Source of the DNA: Ampelocalamus luodianensis
Lineage: Eukaryota; Streptophyta; Magnoliopsida; Poales; Poaceae
DNA: 64,000 nt
Assembly: GCA_036346255.1 (NCBI GenBank)
Contig: CM070623.1
Span: forward strand, 1,044,033-1,108,032
Reading direction: 5' to 3'
Shown: positions 35,301 through 44,444 of the stretch, in pieces
Numbering within the stretch: position 1 is the first letter of the stretch
Layout: each line of letters opens with the position of its first letter
Position numbers and translations under genes: made by a program
The notes under the pieces: model-generated
Told to the model about the DNA's origin: nothing
The model's database searches: none
The model's input: only the letters and a program-made list of their open reading frames with translations

Positions 35301-37735
35301 TTTCGCAACAAAGAAGACCGACGGGTGGTGCTCGACACCGCGACACCCACCACATGACCGGGCGGCGGAGTTCTTCTCCGAGCGTGACTCAGCGCTCGAG
35401 GCTCATTGTTTGGGGACGCCCGCGTTGAAATCAAGGACGACGCCCGCTTCTAGGATCGGATGGCTCGATTCTCACAAGGAGACACACAAGACTTAGGGAG
35501 ATTGATGGATAAGTATCTGTGTGGCTTTTGCCGCCTTCAAGGACAAAGATCCTTGATCGCGGTTAGCATCTCTTTTGACAGAGCATCTTGGACTAGCTTT
35601 AGAGGACGAACATCTAGGACAGAGGCATTTCAAGCATATGCTTGGCATATGCTTAGTTGGTTAGCCCTATAAATATGTATCCCCAACCCTCAAAGTTGGC
35701 ATGGCATTGTGAAGAGAAAATATACAAGAAAAATTGCCCCATCTCCAAGTGTCATCCTCTCTATAAGAGTAAGGATCTTGCTATCACCAATAGTAAGAGT
35801 CCAGCGACTAACAAGGTCTCGCCCCACAACAGCCTCCTGAACCTCGTACACCCCCAGTCTTCCTCAAAGACAATAGCCACCTCTATAATTTTTCCTGGAG
35901 GTTGAATTGTTTAATCTGGGAAAGTGACTAGCCAGGTAGGTATCACCCAACCATATGTCCTCCCAAAATCTAGTCTTTTTACCATTTCGTTCCTTTTCTT
36001 ACAGAAGGCATAGTACATGTCTTTTATCATCATGAGACCTGACCAGAAATGAGTCTCCTGGTTTTGCTAACTTTGGGCCACAACACCATGATTATTCAAG
36101 TATTTGGCGCTCAGCAAATCCTGCCACGGTCCCTCCCCATTCTCAACTTTCGAAACCCACTTCCCCAAAAGGCTGATATTCATAACATCTAAATCAAACA
36201 CACCAAGCCCACCATGGTTTTTTGGTTGACAAACATTAGGCCAACGAACTAGGTGATATTTCCTAACCTCCCAGATCTTCATGCCAAAGCAGCTGATCCT
36301 GCAGATTTCTTGTTCAAATTTAATCTACACAAGAAGATACAAAATAATATATTATTCTGGAAAGTAGAAAACAAATAGAAAAAAGGTAGCCATTATTCAC
36401 TCAAAATTTTACTTTGTTTCTCATTATATCACTTGGATTAAATTATTGTAATTTAACAGGGTTTGTATAGTTATTCTCTTATTGAGACCAATTAGATCAC
36501 TCATGCTTTGTTAACTTATCAAGTCTTTTGCATTCATTTAGGGTGTGTTTGGTTGCTTATACCAAGTGGTACATGTATGTGTTGGTTTAAGGAAAAAATT
36601 ATCCATGTGTTTGGTTACTTGAATGAAATCATCACATCCCGAATGGTGGGATACAAATTTGTGGAATATTCCCTCTAAATGAGCCGTCTTATTCACTTAA
36701 AACAATCGAACTACATGGTACAAGACTATCTCATCCCATTCAACTTCTTCCTACCAACCAAACACACTCTTAGTGTTTCAACTAGAGATTGGGTACTGTT
36801 CATAGGTGTGCATGAAAACGGGTGTGTGCATACGCTACAACCCCTTAGGTTGATGAATTATGGGGTGGAATGTGCTTTTTATTTGTTTTAAATGAGTGTT
36901 CTATGTTAATAGGATACTGAGCCTGTGAGACCAATTTGAAAGGTCATTTAAGTAATGTAAAAATGATATATTTATCTTTTTTAAAGAATCTTTTGTTCGT
37001 CATATGTCTATGTTATGCTTATTATAATAGATAACTTGGATATGTTAATATAATTTTTTTGTCACCCAAACATGCTGAGTATGTCACTATGTCATGACAT
37101 TGTTACCAAATGCTTGAAATGGTTTACTTTCAGTGAAATTGCCAGAGCTACTAGCTTCTGTTAATATGGAAGAAGATGCACTCAACAAACTACAGCAGAA
37201 ATTTCTGGACATTCTCAAGTACGCAAATCTTTCTTGATACTTTTTTGTACTTTTCTATGGTAGAACATCCATTTCCCACCAATCCAAGTACACAAAAATG
37301 TCAAGTCAATCAGAACCCTCTTCTGGTACCTGTAACTAAGGAGCAACTTTTTAGTTAAAACACTAGCCATCATCACTTCATAGAATTCAAGGTGTTACTT
37401 TCTTCTGTATTTATTTTCAGGTTGACATCTCAGCCTATTGTTTGGACTTTGGAGACATGCATAATTGTTTTTCCCGTGGGAGTCCCACGTGCAACAAATG
37501 TTCTTGTCAATACTAGACTATTTGCTAGGAAAATTTACTTGTCAATACTAGACTATTTACTAGGAAAATCGTAGTAGCGTATTTTATCCCGATAGTTATG
37601 CTTGATTGAGGCCAAATTGGTTTACTAAACAAATGGATGAAATTTGTCAGGTTTCTGCAGAAGAATCAGGGTTCGTTCTTCCAATCTTCGTACGATGGTG
37701 GTTCTAAAGGTACCGATGGGATAAAAACCAAATAG
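16851..37735 (+). CDS. MRG702: MRG-family chromodomain protein (MORF4-related, H3K36me/H3K4me reader), 11 exons
   Basis: Coding exons: 16851-16985, 19626-19679, 19869-19882, 21950-22095, 22971-23006, 23157-23194, 28750-28854, 30060-30139, 31085-31254, 37134-37218, 37651-37735. Together they make 948 nt (315 aa plus stop), with GT-AG borders and compatible phases throughout. Residues about 28-80 form the MRG chromo/Tudor-knot domain (MEGDRVLAYHGPLLYEAK, YFVHYLGWNKNWDEW), with aromatic residues able to cage methyl-lysine. A basic linker follows (VKGKKRKSQPG). The C-terminal MRG domain starts near residue 150 (FPLTLKKQLVDDWEFV, LPRSPTVDDILKKYL, YGAEHLLRLFVKLPELL). Length fits plant MRG proteins (about 320 aa). 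Known members read methylated H3 and recruit acetyltransferase complexes. Exon 3 is a 14-nt microexon. Exon 5 has a tandem CAGCAG acceptor. The symbol rests on my memory of rice MRG702 next to CYP93G1. The family is certain, the paralogue less so. Confidence 0.9.
18118..18375 (+). pseudogene. atpI: Plastid atpI fragment in nuclear intron (NUPT)
   Basis: An uninterrupted stretch of about 85 codons reads SWVVITILLGSVII, RNPQTIPTDGQNFFEYVL, EFIRDLS, GEEYGPWVPFIGTMFLFIF and SNWSGALLPWK. This is the central part of the chloroplast ATP synthase CF0 subunit IV (AtpI). It lies in MRG intron 1, has no start or end of the gene, and similarity stops abruptly on both sides. It is a nuclear insertion of plastid DNA, perhaps via the mitochondrion, and is not expected to function. 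Confidence 0.85.
18785..19103 (+). mobile_element. Helitron-like remnant in MRG intron 1
   Basis: The left part has CTATTATAAAAGAAAG followed by GGTGGTGGTGAGTCCGTCAT. The right part has GAAATCCGTTGCAACGCATG, then GGCACTCGCTATAGT. From memory, short grass Helitrons have similar ends: a TATAAAAG-type 5' end, a CCGTTGCAACG hairpin and a terminal CTAGT. The terminal bases have diverged here, so the borders are approximate. Confidence 0.5.
20396..20598 (+). mobile_element. tRNA-derived SINE in MRG intron 3
   Basis: A box A-like segment (TAGCCTAGCGGTGTGGCACC) is followed about 30 bp later by a box B-like segment (GAGTTTGATTCCC), then a non-tRNA body and an A-rich tail (CTAAAAAAG). It is flanked by TATGTTTCATAG (20384-20395) and TATGCTTCATAG (20599-20610), a 12-bp duplication with 11 matches. 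The orientation is the same as the gene. Confidence 0.75.
22570..22797. mobile_element. hAT-type MITE in MRG intron 4
   Basis: Termini are CAGGGTTCC on the left and the inverted CAGGGATTG on the right. The subterminal regions are rich in GGTAACCGG/CCGGTTACC. The 8-bp duplication is GCTGAAAC (22562-22569) and GGTGAAAC (22798-22805), 7 of 8 matching. At 228 bp with no coding capacity, it fits a non-autonomous hAT element. It is related in ends to the element at 30232. Confidence 0.85.
24000..25601 (-). pseudogene. copia reverse transcriptase and RNase H, split by a nested element
   Basis: 25601-25276 carries the RT start (ITCKWVYKIKTRSD, then FAPVAHMTTVHTLLAVA and QLDIKNTFLNGEL). After the insertion (24851-25275), reading resumes at LVCHHRHSLYELKQAPRAW. 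RNase H follows at about 24500-24000 (ITWFRWLL, LLSD, HIEVDASYMR in broken frame). Stops and frameshifts make it inactive. Confidence 0.85.
24851..25275. mobile_element. Nested inverted-repeat DNA element inside copia RT
   Basis: The 425-bp segment interrupts the RT codons and is flanked by ATGGTGACAAAC on both sides (24839-24850 and 25276-25287). Its ends form an inverted repeat (GTTATTAAGTCG versus GTTATTAAGCCG). The subterminal regions are packed with CGACTAGTCG-type palindromic units on both sides of an AT-rich centre. Duplication size (9-12 bp, depending on where the border is set) and ends suggest a Mutator-like or foldback-type non-autonomous element. The superfamily is uncertain. Confidence 0.75.
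25754..27495 (-). pseudogene. copia protease and integrase (broken)
   Basis: 27495-27046 holds the protease motif WILDSGASFHMT. 27167-26795 has the GAG-pre-integrase segment. 26767-26324 is the integrase core with HSDVWDL, FIDDYSRHTWIYFM and FRTDSAREYL, carrying the catalytic Asp residues. The degraded C-terminal part continues to about 25754. Each piece is in its own frame. Confidence 0.85.
28887..29308. mobile_element. Micron-like element flanked by (TA)n in MRG intron 7
   Basis: A (TG)n tract runs into (TA)n at about 28903-28925. Then come about 335 bp (28926-29260) with imperfect inverted ends: TATAGGAAAATGGTATGGTA on the left, TATAGGACACCGTTTAGTAT as the right end inverted. A second (TA)n run follows at 29261-29308. 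From memory, rice Micron elements insert specifically in (TA)n microsatellites and are a few hundred bp long, which fits. No coding capacity. Confidence 0.65.
30232..30443. mobile_element. hAT-type MITE in MRG intron 8, perfect TIR and duplication
   Basis: The element has perfect terminal repeats CAAGGATCAAAATC / GATTTTGATCCTTG and a perfect 8-bp duplication TTTGTGAG (30224-30231 and 30444-30451). The interior has CCGGTAACC-type subterminal motifs and an AAATTTAAATTT run. The perfect ends suggest a more recent insertion than the related element at 22570. Confidence 0.92.
31976..33245 (-). mobile_element. Internally deleted and truncated copia copy in MRG intron 9
   Basis: It is the same family as 23748-28388. 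It begins with an 85-bp shortened LTR (31976-32060, TGTTGGAATGAACC to ACATTTAACA) and continues with RNase H (32390-32193: ITWFWWLLEDFG, HIGVDASYMR). At about 32683-32700 the sequence jumps from RT/RNase H to the pre-integrase/protease part (33191-32709: WILDTGTSFNMT), skipping about 2.3 kb. The 5' end and second LTR are missing. Confidence 0.85.
33317..35813 (+). mobile_element. Short non-autonomous LTR retrotransposon (2.5 kb) in MRG intron 9
   Basis: LTRs lie at 33317-33632 (starts CGATGGATAAG) and 35503-35813 (starts TGATGGATAAG). Both end GACTAACA and contain a TATA-like CCCTATAAATATGTA. The PBS TGGTATCGAGC at 33635 shows the plus orientation. Flanks CGGTC (33312-33316) and AGGTC (35814-35818) are a 5-bp duplication with one mismatch. 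The 1.87 kb interior is very GC-rich, with broken ORFs of low complexity (alternating Ala, Arg and Glu-coding triplets), and has no polymerase, protease or integrase. It must be mobilised by another element. Confidence 0.85.
33633..35502 (+). other. GC-rich interior of the non-autonomous LTR element, no intact gene
   Basis: Several open stretches exist in all six frames because the sequence is strongly GC-rich and repetitive (GGCGCTCGAGGAGGCGCT-like units around 34160-34230). None shows conserved motifs and no single frame is open across the region. It may be a decayed gag-like reading frame on the plus strand, as in other large derivative elements. I do not call a protein. Confidence 0.5.
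35819..36335 (-). pseudogene. LINE (non-LTR retrotransposon) ORF2 C-terminal fragment
   Basis: The open piece 36282-36067 reads YHLVRWPNVCQPKNHGGLGV, then MNISLLGKWVSKVENGEGPW and LLSAKYL. This is the post-RT zf-RVT region of plant LINE ORF2 proteins. After a frame break it continues as RLDFGRTYGWV / FWEDIWLGDTYL-like sequence towards 35819. The fragment is truncated at both ends. Confidence 0.85.
36541..36769. mobile_element. Tourist-like MITE in MRG intron 9
   Basis: Ends GGGTGTGTTTGGTTG on the left and CAACCAAACACACTC on the right are inverted repeats. The 3-bp duplication TTA lies at 36538-36540 and 36770-36772. At 229 bp without coding capacity, it fits the PIF/Harbinger-derived Tourist group. 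Confidence 0.85.
37503..37570. repeat. 35-bp tandem duplication in the last MRG intron
   Basis: The unit CTTGTCAATACTAGACTATT plus TGCTAGGAAAATTTA occurs at 37503-37537 and again from 37538 with one substitution (TGC to TAC). It sits between exons 10 and 11 and has no obvious role. Confidence 0.85.
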
Positions 37736-40700
37736 AAGCAAATGGTTGTATCTGTATGTTGTATGTACCATCTTGTGCTTTGTACTGCATGGTTAAGAGT
37801 CTGGCTGTTGTTTTGATGTGTGATATGGATGCCATGGAAATATGTGCCTGTGCCCTGTGAACATTGATCACCGCACTGTTTGCTAACACCAGTTTCATGT
37901 AGCAGAGCTGCAGAAGATTACTGTTGGCTTGCAAAAGAAATCTTGTATTTGTGTGGTGCCCCTGTACTGTACGTCACCAATGAATCAATGATTTGCATTA
38001 GGCAGTTGCACGCTCCCGTCGACATTATTACTCTTGCCCTGTTTGATACGGCTGTATTTTTTATTGAAAAGCGGTTTTCGGCTAGGCTGCTGGTTGTATG
38101 TTTGAACAATTGAGTTGAAGAGGTTTGTTGTTTGATTGTTTGGTTTTTAGATAGATTAGCTGTAGTTTCTGAGATGATAAATATTTGAAATTTTCATAGG
38201 GAAAATGATAGTTTGTTTGATACTATTTAATGATAATTAATGTAATTGACAGTAATTAATGATATTTAATGACAACTAATGATAATTAATGCATTTGATG
38301 GCAATTGATAATAATTAACGCAATTGATCATAATTAATGCAATTAATAATAATTATTATAATAGACAATTATTACAAAAAATAATTACTAAAACAAACAA
38401 TTATTACAAAAAACAAATATTATATATACAATTAATTAACAACAGGAAAAAAGAAATAAAATTTAAAAAGATATAGGGTTTGAGCCGACGTGGACGGTGG
38501 GGGCGTCAGCGGAGGAGGGGCCGTGTTGGGGGAGGATGCCGGGCGTCAGGGGCCAGCGGCGGTGGCTTGAGGTTGGTTTGCAGACCGTATCGACGTAATT
38601 AAAATGTGCCTAGCTACATTTTCTCCTTGTTTGTTTATGGTTACATGCGCATGACATACCTATCCAAAAATAGAGGGAGTATTTAGCTAGACGCATAAGA
38701 TGTCAAAGTAGATTTTTTTTTAATTGGTACGGTATAAAGTCTTAGAATATGCATGGTGTGCGACTTTAGCTGGCGCTCTCCATGCACGCTTATTATTCTA
38801 AGACAGTCAAATTTTGCAAACTCTGCGAGTCTTAGAAATAGGCGTACTGCTGTATGTATGCGTATGACCGCGATGAATTGCCAACCCCGGCTTGTTTCCC
38901 TGTGTACTTAAGGAGATTGAGCTATATCAGATAGTGTATATCTCCATGTATGTACGTGACGCTAGCTAGATTATTACTGGCTCTGTCTTTGTTATCCTCG
39001 AGCTTAGCTATAATTAAACTAAGCCTCGATATTGTTTCTGCAGGAAAAAAAAATACTAATTTTCTGCACAATTAATTGCTTCAGCAAGCCCATCGTTCAA
39101 GTTAAGATAGCCTAGCTTACGTTTTCTCTGTTTGTTTATATGGTTAGATCATGTGCATTCTTTTACCTTGATAGATTGTACTATATACTACTGATTGATG
39201 AGACCAATCAGTGTACATTGGATACTATACATTAGCAATATTGTTAGTAGTAAGTACGTGGGCGGCTCATGTCATGCATATATAAAAGACAAACGGTTAG
39301 TAGTAAGCAGGAATGCCGGATGGCATCTAGTTAGCCGGCTAGAGACAGGATCGAGAAACTTTGGATCCGTGCAATCCAATGAACTGTAGGATATCAATCA
39401 TTGTCAACACAACAGCCTACGATAAAAGAATTTGCTTAAATACACGTTTCAATCCTTATCTACTCGACCACACAAAAGTAGACGTATTCTTCCTACAAAA
39501 ACACAAAGAGATCACAAGAAGAACGGTGATAATATCCAGATAATAATACTCCCTGTTTCGGAAGACATTGCATAACATAAATATAAGAATAAAGAGCAAA
39601 TAACTTATTCTGAATAACGTGGTCTGACCTAAACAAAAGGATCGTACAGAATAGAACATATATAGACAAGATGCTTACAAAGTTTGCTAGCTCATTTTAT
39701 CAGTAATATTATGACTTGGCTGGCTAGCTTTGTGTTTATACGTAAGCTCTCGCCGAGAGCTACGATTAAACTAATCCTCGATAGCGAAGGAAATGCTAAA
39801 TTTCTGCACAAATAATTGAGCAAGTCCCATCGATCCTATTGATGATTGAAACCTAGCCTAGTTAGCTGCTACATTCTCTTTGCTTCTTTATCATTATACG
39901 CCCATTGAGTAAAATGCTCTATTAGACTCTTTTTAGAACAGAATAGCAAATAAATTTTTTCTGTAAACGAAATGGCAAAAATGACGGTGGCTCAGGGGAG
40001 GACGCTGTGGGCGGAGGCAACTCGAAGGAGGAGGAGGGGAGGGTGGCGGTTCGGGTGAGGAAAAGGGGAGGGCGGCGTCGGTGGAGGACGGCGGCGGCGC
40101 GTGGGGAGGAGGAGGAGGGGGGGTGCGGGAGGAGAATGGGTGCTGGCGCCGCACGGGAGAGAAGAGGGAGGGGCTTGGGGATGCGGGGAGCGGGATTAGG
40201 ATTAGGAGTTGGGTTGGGAGGGGCTTTTAAACGATGACAAAAGCAGGTAAATATATGTGAAGCTAAGGGGTAAATCCGGAATAGGGGCCACGGGAAGCTG
40301 CCTCGCGGCGGCTTCCGGCTTCAGAAAAAACCGGTGGGAAAAGTCCCTTTACCACCCTCTAGAAATTTCCTGGATTTTGGCCCGTCACATTTCGTTTATC
40401 TCATTCTTCTTGTAAACCTCCAACAATTTTCAGCTTCCAACCGCCGATAGCAAGTAGGAACTTGAAATGAAATACTTTCATCGGGATTTTCAGTCCCGGT
40501 TGTAACTAGCCAGGTTTGGAACCGTATGAAAGTCGACAGTTTGGTGTTGCAAAGTTTGTTTTTGATCAATTTTAATTGCCATTTGTATCAACCACGTTAA
40601 CTCTTGTGTGGAAAGCTCAAGCTGTCTGTCTTACTAGTCTAACAAGTAGGTAGCTAGTTGGTTCAGCATGGCATAGCTTGTCCAGTGAAACGAAGTTATA

Positions 40701-41227
40701 GAGAACATACCTATAGGTTAGACATCAATAATTTTGCATTGCATACGTACTCTTGTTCGACTGTTGGGAGTTTAGTTTGCATTGCACCTTGTTGTACCAT
40801 AAACACCCTGGGAGTTAGATATCAACTCTCTGCCAGTTCTAATATCCCCATTTATGTGTTACAGCTAAAAAAGTTGCTAATCAATCAGAATAAATAAAAG
40901 TTGGCAAACACTGTTTCTTTGGTAGTTTGTCTTAATTTGATAGCAGGTTAGGAGAAAGCTTAGGAGGCAAGGCCAGTGGGAATGGCTACGCGGGGTTGGT
41001 GAGGGAAAATTCCTTGCCTAAACCCTTTAATACTAGTCTCTTTTGTCTCGCACAATATCATGGGTTTGGACGTGGGAGTTTTGCAGGAACAATCAAGTTG
41101 TAGTAGAAAAATCATCCCTGCATTCCAAACTTTGGTACTTATGATGGACTAGATAGGCAGAGGGAGTAAATAATCAGCAAGCAATCCATCGGCCGGCCGG
41201 CAACACAGTTTACTTTGGTATTTATAT
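37736..41227. other. Intergenic region between MRG and the P450
   Basis: It starts with the MRG 3' UTR. Then come an AT-rich array of ATAATTAATG-like units (about 38218-38400), a 66-bp hairpin (38739-38804), a diverged duplicated segment (about 38990-39145 and 39735-39890) and a GC-rich proline-coding-like patch (39960-40240). CGGGATTTTCAGTCCCGG at about 40484 is reminiscent of CACTA subterminal repeats. I see no gene. Confidence 0.6.
38739..38804. repeat. Imperfect hairpin of 66 bp
   Basis: GTCTTAGAATATGCATGG pairs with CCATGCACGCTTATTATTCTAAGAC read in reverse, with a bulge in the right arm and an 18-25 nt loop. It could be a tiny foldback element. No evidence that it is transcribed. Confidence 0.5.
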
Positions 41228-41552
41228 ATGCAGACGACAGACACAAGAAACTTATTAACTAACCAAACCCCCAGGAATGGAGTAGACTACCAGCGGCACA
41301 ACAGAAGACATGAAGCAAGCAAATCGATCTGCAGGTCTTTTGGTCCGGCGAACTCGAGCTCGAATCGATCCATGATACAGATACAGGCAGCGATCGTCGA
41401 TGGAAGTCGCACGGATCTGTCAGCTGCCGATCGATACTGATACATGCACGCACATTGATATAGAGAGCTAGCTAGCTGCATGCTGCACTGCTTATTACTT
41501 CGTTGGTAGGTAGGTAGGTTGGTACGTACGTAGCCGTAGCCGTGGTGGCCAG

Positions 41553-43248
41553 CTAGACGACGGCCGGGAACGGGTTGAGGCGCGGCGCGGGGCGGAGCAG
41601 GAGGGGGTGCTTGCGCGCGCACACCAATCCGTCGGACTCCTCCATGTCTATCGCCTTTACATCGCCGGCGGCGGCCGCCCAGTCGAAGCACTGCACGAGC
41701 GCCGCCACGACCGCCGGCACGGACTGCAGCGCGAGCCCCATGCCGGGGCACCCCCGCCGGCCGCTCCCGAACGGCAAGAAGTGGAAATGCTGCCCTCGGG
41801 GCTCCAGGCCCTCGCTGGCGCCGCCGGCCATGAACCTCTCCGGCCTGAACTCCAGCGGCTCCTCCCAGTAGGCCGGGTCGCGCCCGATGGACCACACGTT
41901 GATGAACACCGCCGTCTGCGCTGGCACCCTGAACCCGCGGATGTCGTCGATCTCGTCCGTAGACTGCCGGTGCGCGATCGGCGCCGCGGGGCGCAGCCGC
42001 AGCGTCTCCTTGTACGCCGCCTGCAGGTAAGGCAGGCAAGCCAGGTCGGCCTCGCCGGCGATCCTGTCCCTGCCGACCACGGTGTCGATCTCCTCCCGCA
42101 CCTTGCGCAGGGCCTCCGGGTGGTTTATCAGCTCCGCCAGCATCCACTCAATCATGGCAGCCGACGTGTCCGAGCCAGCGGTAACCACGTCCTGCGCATA
42201 TACTATTTAGTCAAGGAGGAGGAGAAGAAGAGGAGAAGGAATTAATTATGCAAGGCTAACGACGTACGATGATGAAGGCTTTGATGTTCTCCCTGGTGAG
42301 CTTGACCTCCGCCGTCTCGTCTTCCGCCTTGTCCAGCAGGATGTCCAGCAAGTCCTTGCTGCCCGCACCCGCCATCATTGCCGTCGCCGCCTTCTTCTTC
42401 TCCGGCTGCGGCTGCTGCTGGCCGTCTCCTCTCATCCTCCTCGCCTCCCTGGCCTCCTCTTTGTGCCTTATCATCTCCTCCAGCAGCGCGTCGAACCGCC
42501 GGTGGACGTCGGCGGCCCTCCTCCCGAGGCCCTGGAGGTCCCAGCCGCGGCACACGGCGATGTAGTCCTCCGCGTTGAAGGCGCCCACCAGCTCCGCCAC
42601 CACCTTCACCAGAGCCTGCGCCTCCTCGGTAACGCTCCCCGGGACGGTGCTCGCCACCATCCTGATGATGGACGTGTTGGACAGCCGGATCAGCTCGCGG
42701 GTGAGGTCCACGGCCTCGTGCCGCGCCGACGACGCCAAGACGCCCTGCAGCAGCGACACCAGCCCGGCGCGGCGGATGGGGCGCAACTGCTCGACGGTGC
42801 GCGGGCCGAGCAGCTCCGACATGCACATACGCTTCATGAAGCGCCAGTGCGGGCTGTAGGGCGCGAAGGCGAAGCCGGCGGAGTCGTAGGCGAACTGCCG
42901 TGCCACGGCGGTGAGCGGCCGCTCAGAGATCTTGGCCTCATGGCTGCGGATGAGCTCGCTGGCGACGTCGGCAGAGCTGGCGATGACGCAGTGGGTGGAG
43001 CCGAGACGGATGTGCATCAGGGGGCCGAGCCGCGCGGCCAGATCGTGGAAGGTTCGGTGCACCGGCGGGCGGACTAGGTGGAGGTGGCCGATCACCGGGA
43101 GGCTTGTCGGGCTCGGGGGGAGCCGGCGCCGCCGTTTATCTTTGCTGACGACAAGCAGAAGAATCACTGTGAAGAGTGCGAGCGCCAGGGCGGAAGCCAT
43201 TGTTGGGCTTGGCAGCAGCTGCTCCATTTCCATGGACGGCATTACCAT
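41553..43248 (-). CDS. CYP93G1: Cytochrome P450, CYP93G type, probable flavone synthase II
   Basis: Two exons, 43248-42268 and 42191-41553, with a short intron (donor GTACGT, acceptor GCGCAG, phase 0), make 539 aa. A hydrophobic N-terminal anchor spans residues about 14-35, followed by the proline hinge LPPSPTSLPVIGH and the C-helix WRFMKR. The I-helix AGSDTS (residues 332-337) opens exon 2. The ExxR motif is ETLR (389-392), the PERF motif is at 444-447, and the haem loop FGSGRRGCPG (468-477) has the axial Cys at 475. All catalytic elements are present and the frame is intact. The family inserts oxygen using NADPH-P450 reductase on the endoplasmic reticulum. CYP93G enzymes act on flavanones (flavone synthase II for CYP93G1, 2-hydroxylase for CYP93G2). 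The assignment to G1 rests on overall resemblance and the MRG neighbour. P450 is certain, subfamily likely, exact enzyme moderate. Confidence 0.85.
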
Positions 43249-43330
43249 TCTTCTTACTCCTAATTAAAAGTTGGATGTGTTTGCAGCAATATATATATAT
43301 GCTCAAGGTTGTTAGGTTGATTATGATTAG
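43249..43330 (-). promoter_or_regulatory. P450 core promoter region
   Basis: Read on the minus strand, a TATATATATAT tract at about 43289-43300 lies 40-50 bp upstream of the start codon at 43248. It is the only good TATA candidate nearby, which implies a very short leader. Beyond 43330 the sequence changes to GC-rich repeats (CGGCCCGG units), so the unique proximal promoter is short. Confidence 0.45.
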
Positions 43331-43539
43331 TGCTGGCCAAACGGGCGGCCCAGCCCGGCCCGGTACAGGCACGGCCCATTTCTGCCCAGCTACTATTCGT
43401 GTCGTGCCGGGGTGACGGCCCAGGAATGACCCGTTAGGCATTCGTGCCATACCGAGCCGGCACGAGCCTGTTTAGCCAGCTGGACCAAGGCCAGCCCACG
43501 AGCCTACCTCCTGGCGCTCCTGCTCTCGCCTGCCCGTGT

Positions 43540-44010
43540 CGCCTGCCCTCCGGGGTAATATATGCTCTAGAACTAGACCCAGTATGAGTGCTATTGAAGA
43601 CCCCCCGGAATAGTCCTCGAAGGAACCCGAAGACTCTCCGAAGAGATCAGCGAAGGGCCTCAAGGGGTCATCTCTGCAGGGGTACAAGAGCAACAGGAAC
43701 GGTGGACCGGGTGCACTCCCCGAATAGGCTACGTCCAGGAAGACACATCGTGCACCAGAAGCTATATGTAAGGCGCATAAAAGCCGCTACAGCCCCTACG
43801 GTTACAGTACTTTCCTAGGGGTACAAATGTAAATTTAGATACCCCCACAGGGAGACTATGAATAGCCCCCTCCACCATGTAACAAGGGAGGACTTTTCTT
43901 TGGGTAATACATATACACTTAACAACCGAGCCCCTTTCGGAGGACCCTCCGGTCTCTCAAACACCAGGGGTCCCCTCTTCTATTATCTAGTCTTTCTCAC
44001 TACGACAGAC
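43540..44010 (+). repeat. Solo-LTR-like fragment upstream of the P450
   Basis: The segment has features of a gypsy LTR: a run of TGTAAGGCGCATAAAAGCCG, then GACTATGAATAGCCCCCTCC, a poly-adenylation-like GGGTAATACATATAC and a GAGCCCCTTTCGGAGG stretch. Both borders are unclear and I could not find a target duplication. The family name is left open. Confidence 0.4.
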
Positions 44011-44444
44011 ACTTTATTAGCATGATGATTTATAATTAAGACATGATAGTATTGCTTAGGTTTAGATGATAGGTTGGAGTTGATTACTCATTTAATATCC
44101 TTTATGCGATTGGTTTGCGTAAATCTTGGTTTATTATCTTACTATAATTCTTAGGAATTAATTATCTATGATTGTCTTATTGTTGTGCTTGTGTTAATAT
44201 GATATGTGGACGAGTTTTTATCATTGATATGCTTGCTGTAATTTACTATTAATTGATGTTAAAATTGGTAGTTAGTATAGTTTAGTGGCATTCGGCTCCG
44301 TGTTGAGCCAAGGTGTTACAAAAACAGATACCAACTTTGCTGTCTTACGCGTTATGTTTTACTATCAAACAAACGAGCTCGGAAAAAATCGCATGCCGCG
44401 AAAAATCATGAATCGATAGATACAGTCTACAAATTAGACAAATT

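Noticed and set aside
33527..35434. Long Arg/Ala/Ser-rich ORFs
   Set aside because: They are the interior of the non-autonomous LTR element. Composition alone keeps many frames open.
37503..37570. CRISPR-like or regulatory repeat
   Set aside because: Only two adjoining copies without spacers in a plant intron. A simple tandem duplication explains it.
39933..40237. Proline-rich 73-codon ORF and Gly/Arg ORF on the other strand
   Set aside because: Pure low-complexity GC-rich patch with no splice context or homologous motif.
41607..43077. Plus-strand ORFs of 204-212 codons
   Set aside because: They are antisense shadows of the P450 exons.
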